This document shows positions 23,537 to 31,087 of a stretch of DNA of 31,087 nucleotides, in pieces. This stretch comes from Desulfobulbaceae bacterium UBA5611 (GTDB taxonomy: Bacteria > Desulfobacterota > Desulfobulbia > Desulfobulbales > Desulfocapsaceae): assembly GCA_002424635.1 (NCBI GenBank), contig DIKT01000026.1, positions 89,914 through 121,000 on the forward strand, written 5' to 3'. The stretch's first letter is position 1; each line of letters opens with the position of its first letter. The position numbers and the translations under genes were made by a program. Under the pieces are notes generated by a model. That model was not told the DNA's origin, did not search any database, and saw only the letters and a list, made by a program, of their open reading frames with translations.

Positions 23537-23836
23537 TCAACCCATTGCCCTGGCCATCTGTTTCAAGGTGGGAACAAGAAAGCTCTGCAGGAACATGATC
23601 ACCAAAATGAGAATCATCGGCGAAAAATCAATCCCTCCCATCGTCACCGGCATCCAGCGCCGGATTCGGCTCAGCAAAGGCTCGGTGATCTCATACAGAA
23701 AGCGGACTATGGGATTAGAAGGATCGGCATTTACCCATGAAATAACCGCCCGGCCAATAATAACCCACAGATAGGCAGACAGCAGAAAATCGAGCAACTG
23801 GGCAATGGCCATCATAAAATTATTCACGACATACAT
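23537..23836 (-). CDS. yggT: YggT family membrane protein
   Basis: The 99-residue protein has two hydrophobic helices (about 8-32 and 70-90). The family motif between them is EPLLSRIRRWMP, then GGIDFSPMIL. YggT/CcmB-like proteins are linked to envelope or osmotic functions and to polar growth genes; the biochemical role is unknown. AAGGAG lies eight bases before the ATG. It is 61 bases downstream of metG. Confidence 0.9.
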   Translation of the reverse strand: MYVVNNFMMAIAQLLDFLLSAYLWVIIGRAVISWVNADPSNPIVRFLYEITEPLLSRIRRWMPVTMGGIDFSPMILILVIMFLQSFLVPTLKQMARAMG

Positions 23837-23897
23837 TATTCATACTCCTTTTTAGACCACGAAAGCAAGATTGTAACTCAAAGCCAGGACCTCTTGA

Positions 23898-25856
23898 TCA
23901 AGCCACCTTGCTGCCAGCCGGCACCAGATCGCTTATCCCAGTCAGGACCAGACGCTGCCGGCCTGCCATCTCGGTCCTGGCGGCCAGGACCATCCCTTGA
24001 GATTGCACTCCCATTATCTCGACCGGCGTTAGATTGGCCACAATAAGAACCTGCCGGCCGATTAACGCCTCCGGCTGATAATATTCAGCTATGCCGGCAA
24101 CAATGATTCGTTCTTCCGGGGCCTTGACAGTCAGCTTGAGCAGTCTGTCGGATTTGGCAATACGCTCGGCCAGGACCACCTCGGCCACGCGCAGATCAAT
24201 CTGCTGGAACTGGTCAAAAGTAATGATCCCAAGCTCGGCACTGGCGGTCTGCTTTTTTGTTTTTTTCGGGGAAGTCGGCTGCGGCATACTACCAGCGGTC
24301 TTTACCGCCGGCAGTGCTGTCTCCGGCTGATCCATCCGGGGAAACAGCGCCTCAGTTGGCTGCAAGGTGGTGCCGACCGCCGTCAGACCCCAGTGCGCTC
24401 CGTGGCGAAAATCGGTAATGCGGGGATCATCGCCAGAGAAGCCCAAACAAAGCGCCATCTTCTGACTGGTCTCAGGCATTACCGGACGCAGAACGAGAGC
24501 TAACAGACGCAGACACTCGGCTAGATTATAGAGGACAGCGTGCAGGCGTCCCTGCCGGGCCGCATCTTTAGCCAGCACCCAGGGTTCGTTAACAACGATA
24601 TATTTATTGGCATGGCTGATCAACTCCCAGACGCTCTGCAGGGCCCGATGAAAATGGAACTGCCCCATCTCCTCGTGATACTGGGCCAGCATCTGCAGGG
24701 CCGTCTGCTGCAGGGCCATATCTGAGGCCTCGGCGACGCCAGGGGCCGGAATCCTGCCTTCACTATATTTGGCAAGCATGGCCATAGAACGACTGAAGAG
24801 GTTGCCCAGATCATTGGCCAGATCGGAATTCTGACGCGCTAGAATCTTGGCCTGGGAGAAAGAGGAATCAAGGCCGAAAGACATCTCGCGCAGCAGAAAA
24901 TAACGTACGGTGTCGACCCCATAGGCGGCCACCAACTCAGCCGGACGCACCACATTGCCAATCGACTTGGACATTTTGGTGTCATCCACATTCCAATAAC
25001 CATGGACATGAAGGCGCTGATACAGCGGGAGACCCATAGCGAGCAGCATGGTGGGCCAATAGATGGCATGCGGCTTGAGTATATCCTTGGCGATTACATG
25101 TTCGGCGGCCGCCCAGTATTCAGTAAATGAGTCGCCATCGGGATAATTAATGCCAGTGAGGTAATTGATGAGGGCATCAAACCAGACATAGGTGACAAAA
25201 TTCTGATCAAAGGGCAAGGGGATACCCCAGGTCAGCCTGGAGATGGGTCGGGAGATACAGAGATCCTCCAGAGGCTCGCTGAGAAAAGCTAACACCTCGT
25301 TTCGGTAACGCTCCGGGCTGATAAATGCCGGATTCTGGTGGATATGATCGATCAACTGTTGCTGATACCTGGACATTTTGAAAAAATAATTCTGCTCCGT
25401 GATCTCATCCGGTATCTGCAGGTGATCGGGGCACTTACCGTTAACCAGCTCTTTTTCCGTCAAAAAGCGCTCACAACCTTTGCAGTACAGGCCTGAATAT
25501 TCGCCGAAATAAATATCGCCCTGTTCATAAACCTGCTGCAGGATAGCCTGCACGGTTTGAATATGAGCCGCATCGGTGGTGCGGATAAAGTTATCAGGCA
25601 TGATATGGAGCTGGGGCCAGCAATCCCGGTACAGGGTGCTGATCCGGTCCACATACTCAGCCGGTGATATCTGCTCTTTGATCGCCGCCTCGGCTATCTT
25701 GTCACCATGCTCATCGGTTCCCGTCTGAAAGCGGACCTCATCGCCGCATAATCTGCGAAAACGACTGTAGACATCAGCCACAATGGTCGTATAGGCATGA
25801 CCGAGATGCGGCTGGGCATTAACATAATAAATAGGCGTAGTTATATAGGTTGTCAT
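23898..25856 (-). CDS. metG: Methionyl-tRNA synthetase
   Basis: MetG charges tRNA-Met in the cytoplasm. The ATG at 25856 (652 residues) is preferred to a GTG one codon earlier. The class I signatures are PHLGH (16-20) and KMSKS near residue 300. The zinc knuckle has CKGC then CPDH around 125-145. An anticodon-binding helical domain runs from about 380 to 520. A Lys/Pro-rich linker (about 520-545) leads to the C-terminal EMAP-like tRNA-binding OB domain (FDQFQQIDLRVAEV, about 550-652), which dimerises the bacterial enzyme. The domain set is complete. The ribosome binding site is weak. It is downstream of the RicT-like gene, a common pairing. Confidence 0.96.
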   Translation of the reverse strand: MTTYITTPIYYVNAQPHLGHAYTTIVADVYSRFRRLCGDEVRFQTGTDEHGDKIAEAAIKEQISPAEYVDRISTLYRDCWPQLHIMPDNFIRTTDAAHIQTVQAILQQVYEQGDIYFGEYSGLYCKGCERFLTEKELVNGKCPDHLQIPDEITEQNYFFKMSRYQQQLIDHIHQNPAFISPERYRNEVLAFLSEPLEDLCISRPISRLTWGIPLPFDQNFVTYVWFDALINYLTGINYPDGDSFTEYWAAAEHVIAKDILKPHAIYWPTMLLAMGLPLYQRLHVHGYWNVDDTKMSKSIGNVVRPAELVAAYGVDTVRYFLLREMSFGLDSSFSQAKILARQNSDLANDLGNLFSRSMAMLAKYSEGRIPAPGVAEASDMALQQTALQMLAQYHEEMGQFHFHRALQSVWELISHANKYIVVNEPWVLAKDAARQGRLHAVLYNLAECLRLLALVLRPVMPETSQKMALCLGFSGDDPRITDFRHGAHWGLTAVGTTLQPTEALFPRMDQPETALPAVKTAGSMPQPTSPKKTKKQTASAELGIITFDQFQQIDLRVAEVVLAERIAKSDRLLKLTVKAPEERIIVAGIAEYYQPEALIGRQVLIVANLTPVEIMGVQSQGMVLAARTEMAGRQRLVLTGISDLVPAGSKVA

Positions 25857-25872
25857 CACTTACTTCGTCGCT

Positions 25873-25884
25873 GCGACCGGTCGC
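25873..25884. repeat. 12-bp perfect palindrome in the ricT-metG gap
   Basis: GCGACCGGTCGC is its own reverse complement. It lies in the 62 bases between the RicT-like stop and the metG start and could be an operator or chance; no regulator is known for it. Confidence 0.35.
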
Positions 25885-25918
25885 TGTTTGGTGGTCAGTG
25901 GTTAATTGCCAAATGCCC

Positions 25919-26821
25919 TTACTTCTTGTCCTTCTTCCCGGCCTCATCTACTTTTACCGGTTCAAAATCCTGCCATTGCTCCTTGGTCAACAGCTGACTA
26001 TCGCCCTGCTGATCACTGACCAGGATCGTTTGCTGTAAAGGATTCTGCCGGCGCACCTGGAATTGTTCCTCACCGATCTTGATCCGCTTGCCCGGCTTGG
26101 GCATCCCTTTGCGCTCGCGGCGATAGGTGGAATATTCATAGGTCAGGCAGCACAGCAGACGGTTACAGACCCCGGATATCTTGGCCGGGTTCAAGGGCAG
26201 ATCCTGTTCTTTGGCCATCTTGATTGATACCGAATCGAACTTGTCCATAAAGACCGAACAGCACAACTCGCGGCCACAGGTGCCAAGACCGCCGATCATT
26301 TTGGTCTCATGGCGCACGCCCACCTGACGCATCTCCACCCTGGTATGAAACTCAAGAACCAGATCTTTGACCAAATCGCGGAAGTCAATGCGGTTATTGG
26401 CGGTAAAATAGAAGACGATCTTGCTGCCATTAAAATAACGTTCCGCCCGCACCAGCCGCATTGATAGTTTATGCTGTACTATGAGCGCCTTACATGACAC
26501 AAATGAGGTCTCCTCCCAGGAGGCGATGTTTTTATATCGCCCGATCTCTTCCTGATTGGCCCGCCTTATCAAGGCATAGGTAGCCCGGGCTTTCTGGCCG
26601 CAACCACAGCCCTGACAGGAAGGGGCCTTATTGACAATTATGGCCGGTTCCGGCCCATGATCTGTTTTGACCATGACTACTTCTTTGGCCTGCAGATCGG
26701 ACAGCTCGGCGGAGGCGGTGAACTCCTGCCCTTTTTCCCGAAAACAGATGCGGTAGAAGAATATCCCTCCGGCCTCGGCCTGCGTCTCTTCCTGTGATTT
26801 CTCGTCCTGCTTTGGCGACAT
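25919..26821 (-). CDS. PSP1 domain protein (RicT/YaaT-like)
   Basis: PSP1/RicT proteins bind RNase Y or related partners and affect mRNA processing in Bacillus. The 300-residue chain contains conserved cysteines CQGCGCGQK (about 68-76), the PSP1 core RIDFRDLVKDLVLEFHTRVEMRQVGVRHETKMIGGLGTCGRELCC, and VCNRLLCCLTYEY. These cysteine pairs bind an iron-sulfur cluster in the Bacillus Ric complex; RicA/RicF are not seen here. A polar N-terminal 20 residues and Lys/Asp-rich tail flank the core. It lies between holB and metG, as in many Deltaproteobacteria. Confidence 0.87.
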   Translation of the reverse strand: MSPKQDEKSQEETQAEAGGIFFYRICFREKGQEFTASAELSDLQAKEVVMVKTDHGPEPAIIVNKAPSCQGCGCGQKARATYALIRRANQEEIGRYKNIASWEETSFVSCKALIVQHKLSMRLVRAERYFNGSKIVFYFTANNRIDFRDLVKDLVLEFHTRVEMRQVGVRHETKMIGGLGTCGRELCCSVFMDKFDSVSIKMAKEQDLPLNPAKISGVCNRLLCCLTYEYSTYRRERKGMPKPGKRIKIGEEQFQVRRQNPLQQTILVSDQQGDSQLLTKEQWQDFEPVKVDEAGKKDKK

Positions 26822-26855
26822 AGATTATAAATAGGGTGGTTAAAATTTTAACTGT

Positions 26856-27956
26856 TTATTGCTGTAATTGAAAAAGCAGGACCTCACATACCAAGGTCCG
26901 ATTACAATTGCGCGCAAGTTCTTTGTCAGCCTTATCGATGGCTTGGAGCTTAGCAAAAAGCTGATGAAAATTCCAGTGCTTCTGCTTATACCACTGCGGG
27001 TCCACACTCCTTGCCGCCTGCTCCTGGTCTCCCTGCCTCACCAAATCGGCCACTAGCCTATCTCGCAACCAGATACGCAACAGACCCAACAGCGGAAGCA
27101 AATCCTCTTTCAGGGCTGCCATTTTTTCGGCCGCCTGCAACAGCAAGCCGACATCCCTGCTGCCATCTTTTGCCGGATCAGAGACCAGGGCCACCATTTC
27201 CCGCCACAAGGCGATCATCTCACTTCTATACAAGAGCAAGGCTTGACCGGGACAACCCTCAGAGAGCCGGGCCAGGAGTCCGGCCGTCTCGACATCGAGC
27301 TCAGGCTTGACAGCCAGCAACACCTGAATGGTTTCTTCCTGGGCCAGACTGAAAAAAGGCACCACCTGACACCTGGAGCTGATGGTAGTCAAGATCTCCC
27401 GCGAGGCAGCTGCCGTCAGGATCAGCAGATTATTCGGCGGCGGTTCCTCCAGGGTCTTGAGCAGACTGTTGGCCGCCTCCGCGCGCATACAATGAATATC
27501 CTCCAGCAGCACTACCCGCAATGCCGATTCATACGGCGGATAGGACAGGGTCTGGATCAGCTCCCGGATGCGGTCGATCTTGATCGTTCCTTTTTCCGGA
27601 CTGATGACCAGAAAATCAGGGTGGTTGCCCGAACTGAATTTCCGGCAGGATGGGCACTGACCACAGGGCAGGGAGGCCCATGGCTCACCGGCCCCAAGAG
27701 AAGGCGTGCCAAGGAGAGCAGGAAGGGCGGCTGTGCTCCCGCCGCCGCTGACATCGAAAGATTGTCGTTGCCGGCAGTTCACGGCGGCGGCCAGATTTCT
27801 GGCCAACAGCTGTTTGCCCACTCCGTCCGGCCCGCGGAATAAATAAGCATGGGCCAGATTGCCGGAGACCAGAGCCCGTCCCAGCAGCTTCTTGGCCTTG
27901 TCCTGCCCGATAAGGGGAGGACCGGAAGGAGTTAATTGTCTAAGCTGAATTCCCAT
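26856..27956 (-). CDS. holB: DNA polymerase III delta-prime subunit
   Basis: The delta-prime subunit is part of the clamp loader. The downstream ATG (27956, 366 residues) is chosen because the upstream one overlaps the previous gene and adds an unrelated leader. It has LAHAYLFRGPDGVGKQ (Walker-A-like), a zinc module with one Cys and later CGQCPSC, LLKTLEEPP and the ISSRCQ sensor (SRC motif). A Gly/Ala/Ser/Pro-rich insert of about 35 residues separates the first zinc Cys from the CGQC, longer than usual. It starts 35 bases after the stop of the YhaM-like gene and ends 34 bases before the RicT-like ATG. Confidence 0.9.
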   Translation of the reverse strand: MGIQLRQLTPSGPPLIGQDKAKKLLGRALVSGNLAHAYLFRGPDGVGKQLLARNLAAAVNCRQRQSFDVSGGGSTAALPALLGTPSLGAGEPWASLPCGQCPSCRKFSSGNHPDFLVISPEKGTIKIDRIRELIQTLSYPPYESALRVVLLEDIHCMRAEAANSLLKTLEEPPPNNLLILTAAASREILTTISSRCQVVPFFSLAQEETIQVLLAVKPELDVETAGLLARLSEGCPGQALLLYRSEMIALWREMVALVSDPAKDGSRDVGLLLQAAEKMAALKEDLLPLLGLLRIWLRDRLVADLVRQGDQEQAARSVDPQWYKQKHWNFHQLFAKLQAIDKADKELARNCNRTLVCEVLLFQLQQ

Positions 27957-27991
27957 TCGTGGTCTGGTCCCTAGCTGCTGCCGCCTGGTAT

Positions 27992-29020
27992 CTAAAAAAG
28001 CGTGGGCTGACGCAAAGGCGGCAAGGCTGTATCGGCACACTCAGCCTCTTCTGCCACCTGGGCCTCAACAGGATCGAGATACAGATAACGCTCCAGGGAA
28101 CGCTGATATTCGGTCCACTGCAAGCCCGGTTCCTTCATCTTCTTGCGCAGCTGCTCCATCAGATTCATCTTGGCATCGAGATCATCGACAAAACTGAGTA
28201 GGAAGGCCTCCACAGTCATGGGGACCGTAGGCGAACCAAACTCCTGGCGGCCATGATGACTGAGGATCAGATGCTGCAGCTGGGTGAGGAGCTCGAGCGG
28301 AAAATCCTTGATCGACCTGGCCGCCATGGCCACCATCTCGCTGCCCATGACCAGATGGCCTTTCAACCGGCCTTGGGCCGTGTAATCAATAAGGGCCAGA
28401 TCCATCGCCAGCTCTTCCACCTTGCCGACATCATGGAGCAGAGCCCCGGCTATGAGCAGTGACCGATCAATACCGGCATAGTGCGCGGCCAGCTTATCGG
28501 CTATCCGGGCCACCGACAGCGAATGCTCCAGCAGGCCGCCCATATAGGCATGATGGATCCCTTTGGCCGCCGGCGCCTCCTGAAAACGCTGCCACATGGG
28601 TTCATTCTTGACAAAAACCCGTAAGAGTTTTTTAAGATAGGGATTTTTTATGGAGGTGACCAGGGCCTGCAGATCTTTGGCCAAGGCCGCCCTGTCCTGC
28701 TCACAGATCAGCACAAAATCAGCATGATCAACCATCTGGCGATCAACGCCACGGACCGTCTCAATCTTAAGCTGTAATTTGTCGCGATAGGACTGGACTT
28801 GACCGCTGAGATGGACAAACAAGCCGACCTGGCATAAACCCTGAAATTCCTCGGCCTGATCCCAGATCGGTCCCCCGATCTCACCACTCCGGTCGGCGAC
28901 CTCCAGGATCAGATAAGGTTTACCGGCCCTGGTCTCGGCCATCCGAGCCGTCTTGACCAGAAAAAAATCATCCAGCCGGTCGCCTTCTTGCAAATTTTCT
29001 ATAAACTGAGTCTTACGCAT
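27992..29020 (-). CDS. OB-fold/HD domain 3'-5' exoribonuclease (YhaM-like)
   Basis: The 342-residue protein starts with an OB nucleic-acid binding domain (about 1-95: LEVADRSGEIGGPIWD, LFVHLSGQVQSYRDKLQLKI). It continues with an HD-domain hydrolase: HHAYMGGLLEHSLSV (about 155-169), ALLHDVGK (about 193-200), then late LSHHGRQEFGSPTVP. This arrangement is that of YhaM-type 3'-5' exoribonucleases, which trim RNA ends. The metal ligands (H, HD, H, H, D) appear complete. The gene lies between ychF and holB in the housekeeping block; the ribosome binding site is weak. Confidence 0.9.
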   Translation of the reverse strand: MRKTQFIENLQEGDRLDDFFLVKTARMAETRAGKPYLILEVADRSGEIGGPIWDQAEEFQGLCQVGLFVHLSGQVQSYRDKLQLKIETVRGVDRQMVDHADFVLICEQDRAALAKDLQALVTSIKNPYLKKLLRVFVKNEPMWQRFQEAPAAKGIHHAYMGGLLEHSLSVARIADKLAAHYAGIDRSLLIAGALLHDVGKVEELAMDLALIDYTAQGRLKGHLVMGSEMVAMAARSIKDFPLELLTQLQHLILSHHGRQEFGSPTVPMTVEAFLLSFVDDLDAKMNLMEQLRKKMKEPGLQWTEYQRSLERYLYLDPVEAQVAEEAECADTALPPLRQPTLF

Positions 29021-29041
29021 GAGAGCTTTGCAGAAACCGGC

Positions 29042-30139
29042 TTAGACATTAAAACGGAAAAGGAGACAATCGCCATCGGCCACCACATATTCTTTCCCTT
29101 CAGAGCGCATCAACCCTTTGTCCTTGGCAACCGCCTCACTGCCACAGGCAATATAATCTTCATAGGCAATGGTCTCAGCCCGAATAAAACCACGCTCAAA
29201 ATCAGAGTGGATCTTGCCGGCCGCTCCCGGCGCCTTGGTGCCTTTGGTAATGGTCCAGGCCCTGGTCTCTTTCTCACCGACCGTAAAAAAGGTGATCAAC
29301 CCCAGAAGCTCATAGCCCGCCTTGATCAGCCGGTTCAAGCCGGGCTCACTCATCCCCATGTCAGCCAGGAATTCCTGCTGTTCTTCAGGCGATAACTGAC
29401 TCAGCTCCTGCTCGATATTGCCGGAAATCACTACCACTGAAGCCCCCTCCTGTCGGGCGGCCTCTTCCAGGCCGCGGACCAGGGCGTTGCCGCTCACGGC
29501 ATCCTCTTCGGCCACATTAGCGACATAGAGCACCGGTTTAGTAGTGAGCAGACAAAGATCACGCAGTAACTCCCGCTCCAGATCCCCATCGGCCGCCAGG
29601 GTCCGGGCCGGTTGGCCTGCATCAAGCACTCCCTGCAATTTTTCAAGAAAAACGGACTGGGCCTTAAAGATCTTGTCCCCGGATTTGGCCTGACTGAGCG
29701 TCTTTTTCAACCGCTTATCGACGGTATCAAGATCGGCCAGAATCAACTCCATATTGATAATCTCGCGATCACGTGCGGCATCGATGGAGCCATCGACATG
29801 GACCACATTTTCATCCTCAAAACAGCGGACCACATGCACCAGGGCATCCACCTGCCTGATATGACCAAGAAACTGGTTGCCCAGACCTTCGCCCTGACTG
29901 GCACCTTTGACCAGACCGGCGATATCGACAAACTCCATCTGGGTGCCGACCTTGACTTTCGTTTTGGCCAGCTTGGCCAGAATGTCCAGTCGGGCATCAG
30001 GCATGGCGACGATCCCGACATTGGGCTCAATAGTACAGAAAGGATAATTGGCCGCCTCAATGCCAGCAGCGGTCAAGGCGTTAAATATTGTGGACTTACC
30101 AACATTCGGCAAGCCCACGATGCCACAACGAAAACCCAT
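29042..30139 (-). CDS. ychF: YchF/OLA1 family ribosome-associated ATPase
   Basis: The 365-residue protein is a P-loop OBG-family NTPase with GLPNVGKS (about 9-16) and the DIAGLVKGASQGEGLG switch. The G4 motif is NVAE (YVANVAEED) instead of NKxD, which makes it prefer ATP, as known for YchF. A coiled-coil insertion lies about 125-180, and the C-terminal TGS domain (ETRAWTITKGTKAPGAAGKIH) follows. YchF associates with ribosomes and is regulated by oxidative conditions. AGGAG lies seven bases before the ATG. It is the first gene of the leftward block and divergent from the amidohydrolase. Confidence 0.96.
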   Translation of the reverse strand: MGFRCGIVGLPNVGKSTIFNALTAAGIEAANYPFCTIEPNVGIVAMPDARLDILAKLAKTKVKVGTQMEFVDIAGLVKGASQGEGLGNQFLGHIRQVDALVHVVRCFEDENVVHVDGSIDAARDREIINMELILADLDTVDKRLKKTLSQAKSGDKIFKAQSVFLEKLQGVLDAGQPARTLAADGDLERELLRDLCLLTTKPVLYVANVAEEDAVSGNALVRGLEEAARQEGASVVVISGNIEQELSQLSPEEQQEFLADMGMSEPGLNRLIKAGYELLGLITFFTVGEKETRAWTITKGTKAPGAAGKIHSDFERGFIRAETIAYEDYIACGSEAVAKDKGLMRSEGKEYVVADGDCLLFRFNV

Positions 30140-30157
30140 GAAATACTCCTGAAAAAA

Positions 30158-30185
30158 GATATATTATTACAAATAACAATATATC
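30158..30185. repeat. Inverted repeat in the ychF/amidohydrolase gap
   Basis: GATATATT (30158-30165) is matched by AATATATC (30178-30185) across 12 bases, close to the ychF start and likely within its promoter/leader. It may be an operator; the region is very AT-rich so chance is possible. Confidence 0.35.
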
Positions 30186-30210
30186 ATAATCTTAAATTTA
30201 GTGACTATCT

Positions 30211-30239
30211 GTTACAATCATGATTAAAAAAGATATTAT
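30211..30239 (+). promoter_or_regulatory. Candidate promoter for the amidohydrolase gene
   Basis: GTTACA (30211-30216), 17 bases, then TATTAT (30234-30239): 4/6 and 5/6 with ideal spacing. It would give a leader of about 70 bases before the ATG at 30315. Confidence 0.45.
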
Positions 30240-30314
30240 ACCCCGCAACTAGGGAAAATGCCCCTCTTTTTAAGCGCCACCCTTCTTGCCTTTTCCCCAT
30301 AGGCCTCCAGCGAT

Positions 30315-31087
30315 ATGAATAAAACCATTCTCATCCATAACTGCAGCCTGGCTGTCACCCCTGTCATCGCAGATGGCTGGCTGCTGATTAACGGGGATAC
30401 CATCGCCGCCTTCGGCCCAGCCGACAGCTTAGCCCTGGCCGGGGTCAGCCAGACGACCACCATCATCAACGGCCGCGGCATGCTGCTGGCCCCGGGACTC
30501 ATCAACGGCCACAACCACTGCGCCATGACTCTTTTTCGCGGCTTGGCTGATGATCTGGAGCTTACCACCTGGCTGACCGACCATATCTTTCCAGCCGAGG
30601 CCACCTATGTCAATGAGGAGATGGTCTATCATTGTTCCAGACTGGCTGCAGCCGAGATGATCCTCTCCGGCACCACCACCGTGGCCGACGGCTATTTTTT
30701 TGAAGATCAGGCCGCCCAAGCCTTTGCTGATACGGGGATGCGGGCGGTGGCGGCCCAGGGGATCATTGATTTTCCGGCACCCGGCGTCCCGGATCCGACC
30801 ACCAATATTGAGGCCGCCGCCCGCTTTCTCGATCAATGGCAAGGTAAAAATTCCCGGATCAGTCCGGCCATCTTTGCCCATTCACCTTATACCTGCTCGG
30901 CTGGGACCCTGCAACGGGCAAAAAAAATGGCCACCGAGCGCCAGGTGCCCTTTTTTATTCATGCCGCCGAAAGCTGCCAGGAGCAAGAGCTGATCCGGGC
31001 TCCGCAAGGGTCAAGTCCGCTCAGGCATTTATCCGCCCTCGGCCTGCTTGAACCGGGCACGATCTGCATCCATGGCGTCTGGCTTGA
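30315..31087 (+). CDS. Amidohydrolase, S-adenosylhomocysteine/5'-methylthioadenosine deaminase family (5' part)
   Basis: The frame is open to the window end, so the C-terminus is missing; 257 codons are visible. An in-frame TAG at 30300 limits the start, and the ATG at 30315 has only a weak ribosome binding site. The N-terminal part has LLAPGLINGHNHCAMTLFRG with His66 and His68 as metal ligands, then DDLELTTWLTDHIFPAE, typical of the MtaD/SAH deaminase and TrzN-like family. Then come FAHSPYTCS, FFIHAAES and CIHGVWL, the next metal and substrate His positions. These enzymes deaminate SAH, MTA or related adenosines in methyl-cycle salvage. Other deaminases of the same superfamily cannot be excluded without the C-terminus. 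Confidence 0.88.
   Translation, partial: MNKTILIHNCSLAVTPVIADGWLLINGDTIAAFGPADSLALAGVSQTTTIINGRGMLLAPGLINGHNHCAMTLFRGLADDLELTTWLTDHIFPAEATYVNEEMVYHCSRLAAAEMILSGTTTVADGYFFEDQAAQAFADTGMRAVAAQGIIDFPAPGVPDPTTNIEAAARFLDQWQGKNSRISPAIFAHSPYTCSAGTLQRAKKMATERQVPFFIHAAESCQEQELIRAPQGSSPLRHLSALGLLEPGTICIHGVWL

Noticed and set aside
27243..27842. Rightward frame opposite holB
   Set aside because: It is a shadow of GC-rich third positions in holB; no recognisable protein features.

Overview
The window looks like a chromosomal segment from an anaerobic Desulfobacterota bacterium, most likely a Desulfobulbales-type sulfate reducer or sulfur disproportionator. This is inferred from gene content, since there is no rRNA in the window. 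The Wood-Ljungdahl genes acsE and a RACo-type corrinoid activator point to an anaerobe. A PagL-like outer-membrane enzyme, RND efflux and lipoproteins point to a Gram-negative envelope. The DivIVA/YggT/YggU/RicT/HolB/MetG block is a typical deltaproteobacterial housekeeping arrangement.

Layout. 1-3300: the tail of a lipid A deacylase-like barrel, then leftward genes for a secreted beta-propeller glycosidase-like protein, periplasmic MsrA and an M48 membrane protease. 3300-4600: a small AT-rich patch with an orphan TIR-domain gene of the CAP12/Pycsar-effector type and a decayed copy of the neighbouring protease start. 4600-8160: a leftward three-gene operon of RACo-like activator, AcsE-like methyltransferase and a degenerate HSDR_N-fold protein. 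8400-9900: prmA and plsY, which overlap tail to tail. 10000-14620: a small lipoprotein gene and a leftward RND efflux pair (adaptor then permease). 15040-21260: a rightward run of LysM/M23 endopeptidase with its own promoter and terminator, an unknown helical protein with a strong promoter, a pseudo-receiver/GGDEF/HD-GYP protein whose catalytic motifs are lost, an HDOD protein and a UbiB-family kinase. 21330-30140: a long leftward housekeeping block, in transcription order ychF, YhaM-like HD exonuclease, holB, PSP1/RicT, metG, yggT, divIVA-like, yggU and a triosephosphate isomerase homologue. 30315-end: the 5' part of an SAH/MTA deaminase-family amidohydrolase, divergent from ychF.

How the genes work together. 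RACo reductively rescues the corrinoid protein methylated by AcsE, so these two serve the carbonyl branch of acetyl-CoA metabolism. The corrinoid protein itself must be encoded elsewhere. The 16-20 kb block appears to be a signalling cluster built around non-catalytic c-di-GMP-type domains. The 22-30 kb block couples translation, DNA replication, RNA turnover and growth-pole genes.

No CRISPR array, IS element, rRNA or tRNA gene was recognised. The most interesting items are proteins that keep a familiar fold but lose catalytic residues (the GGDEF/HD-GYP protein, the TIM homologue and the HSDR_N protein in the acsE operon), and the solitary TIR gene. No clearly new multi-gene system could be demonstrated from sequence alone.
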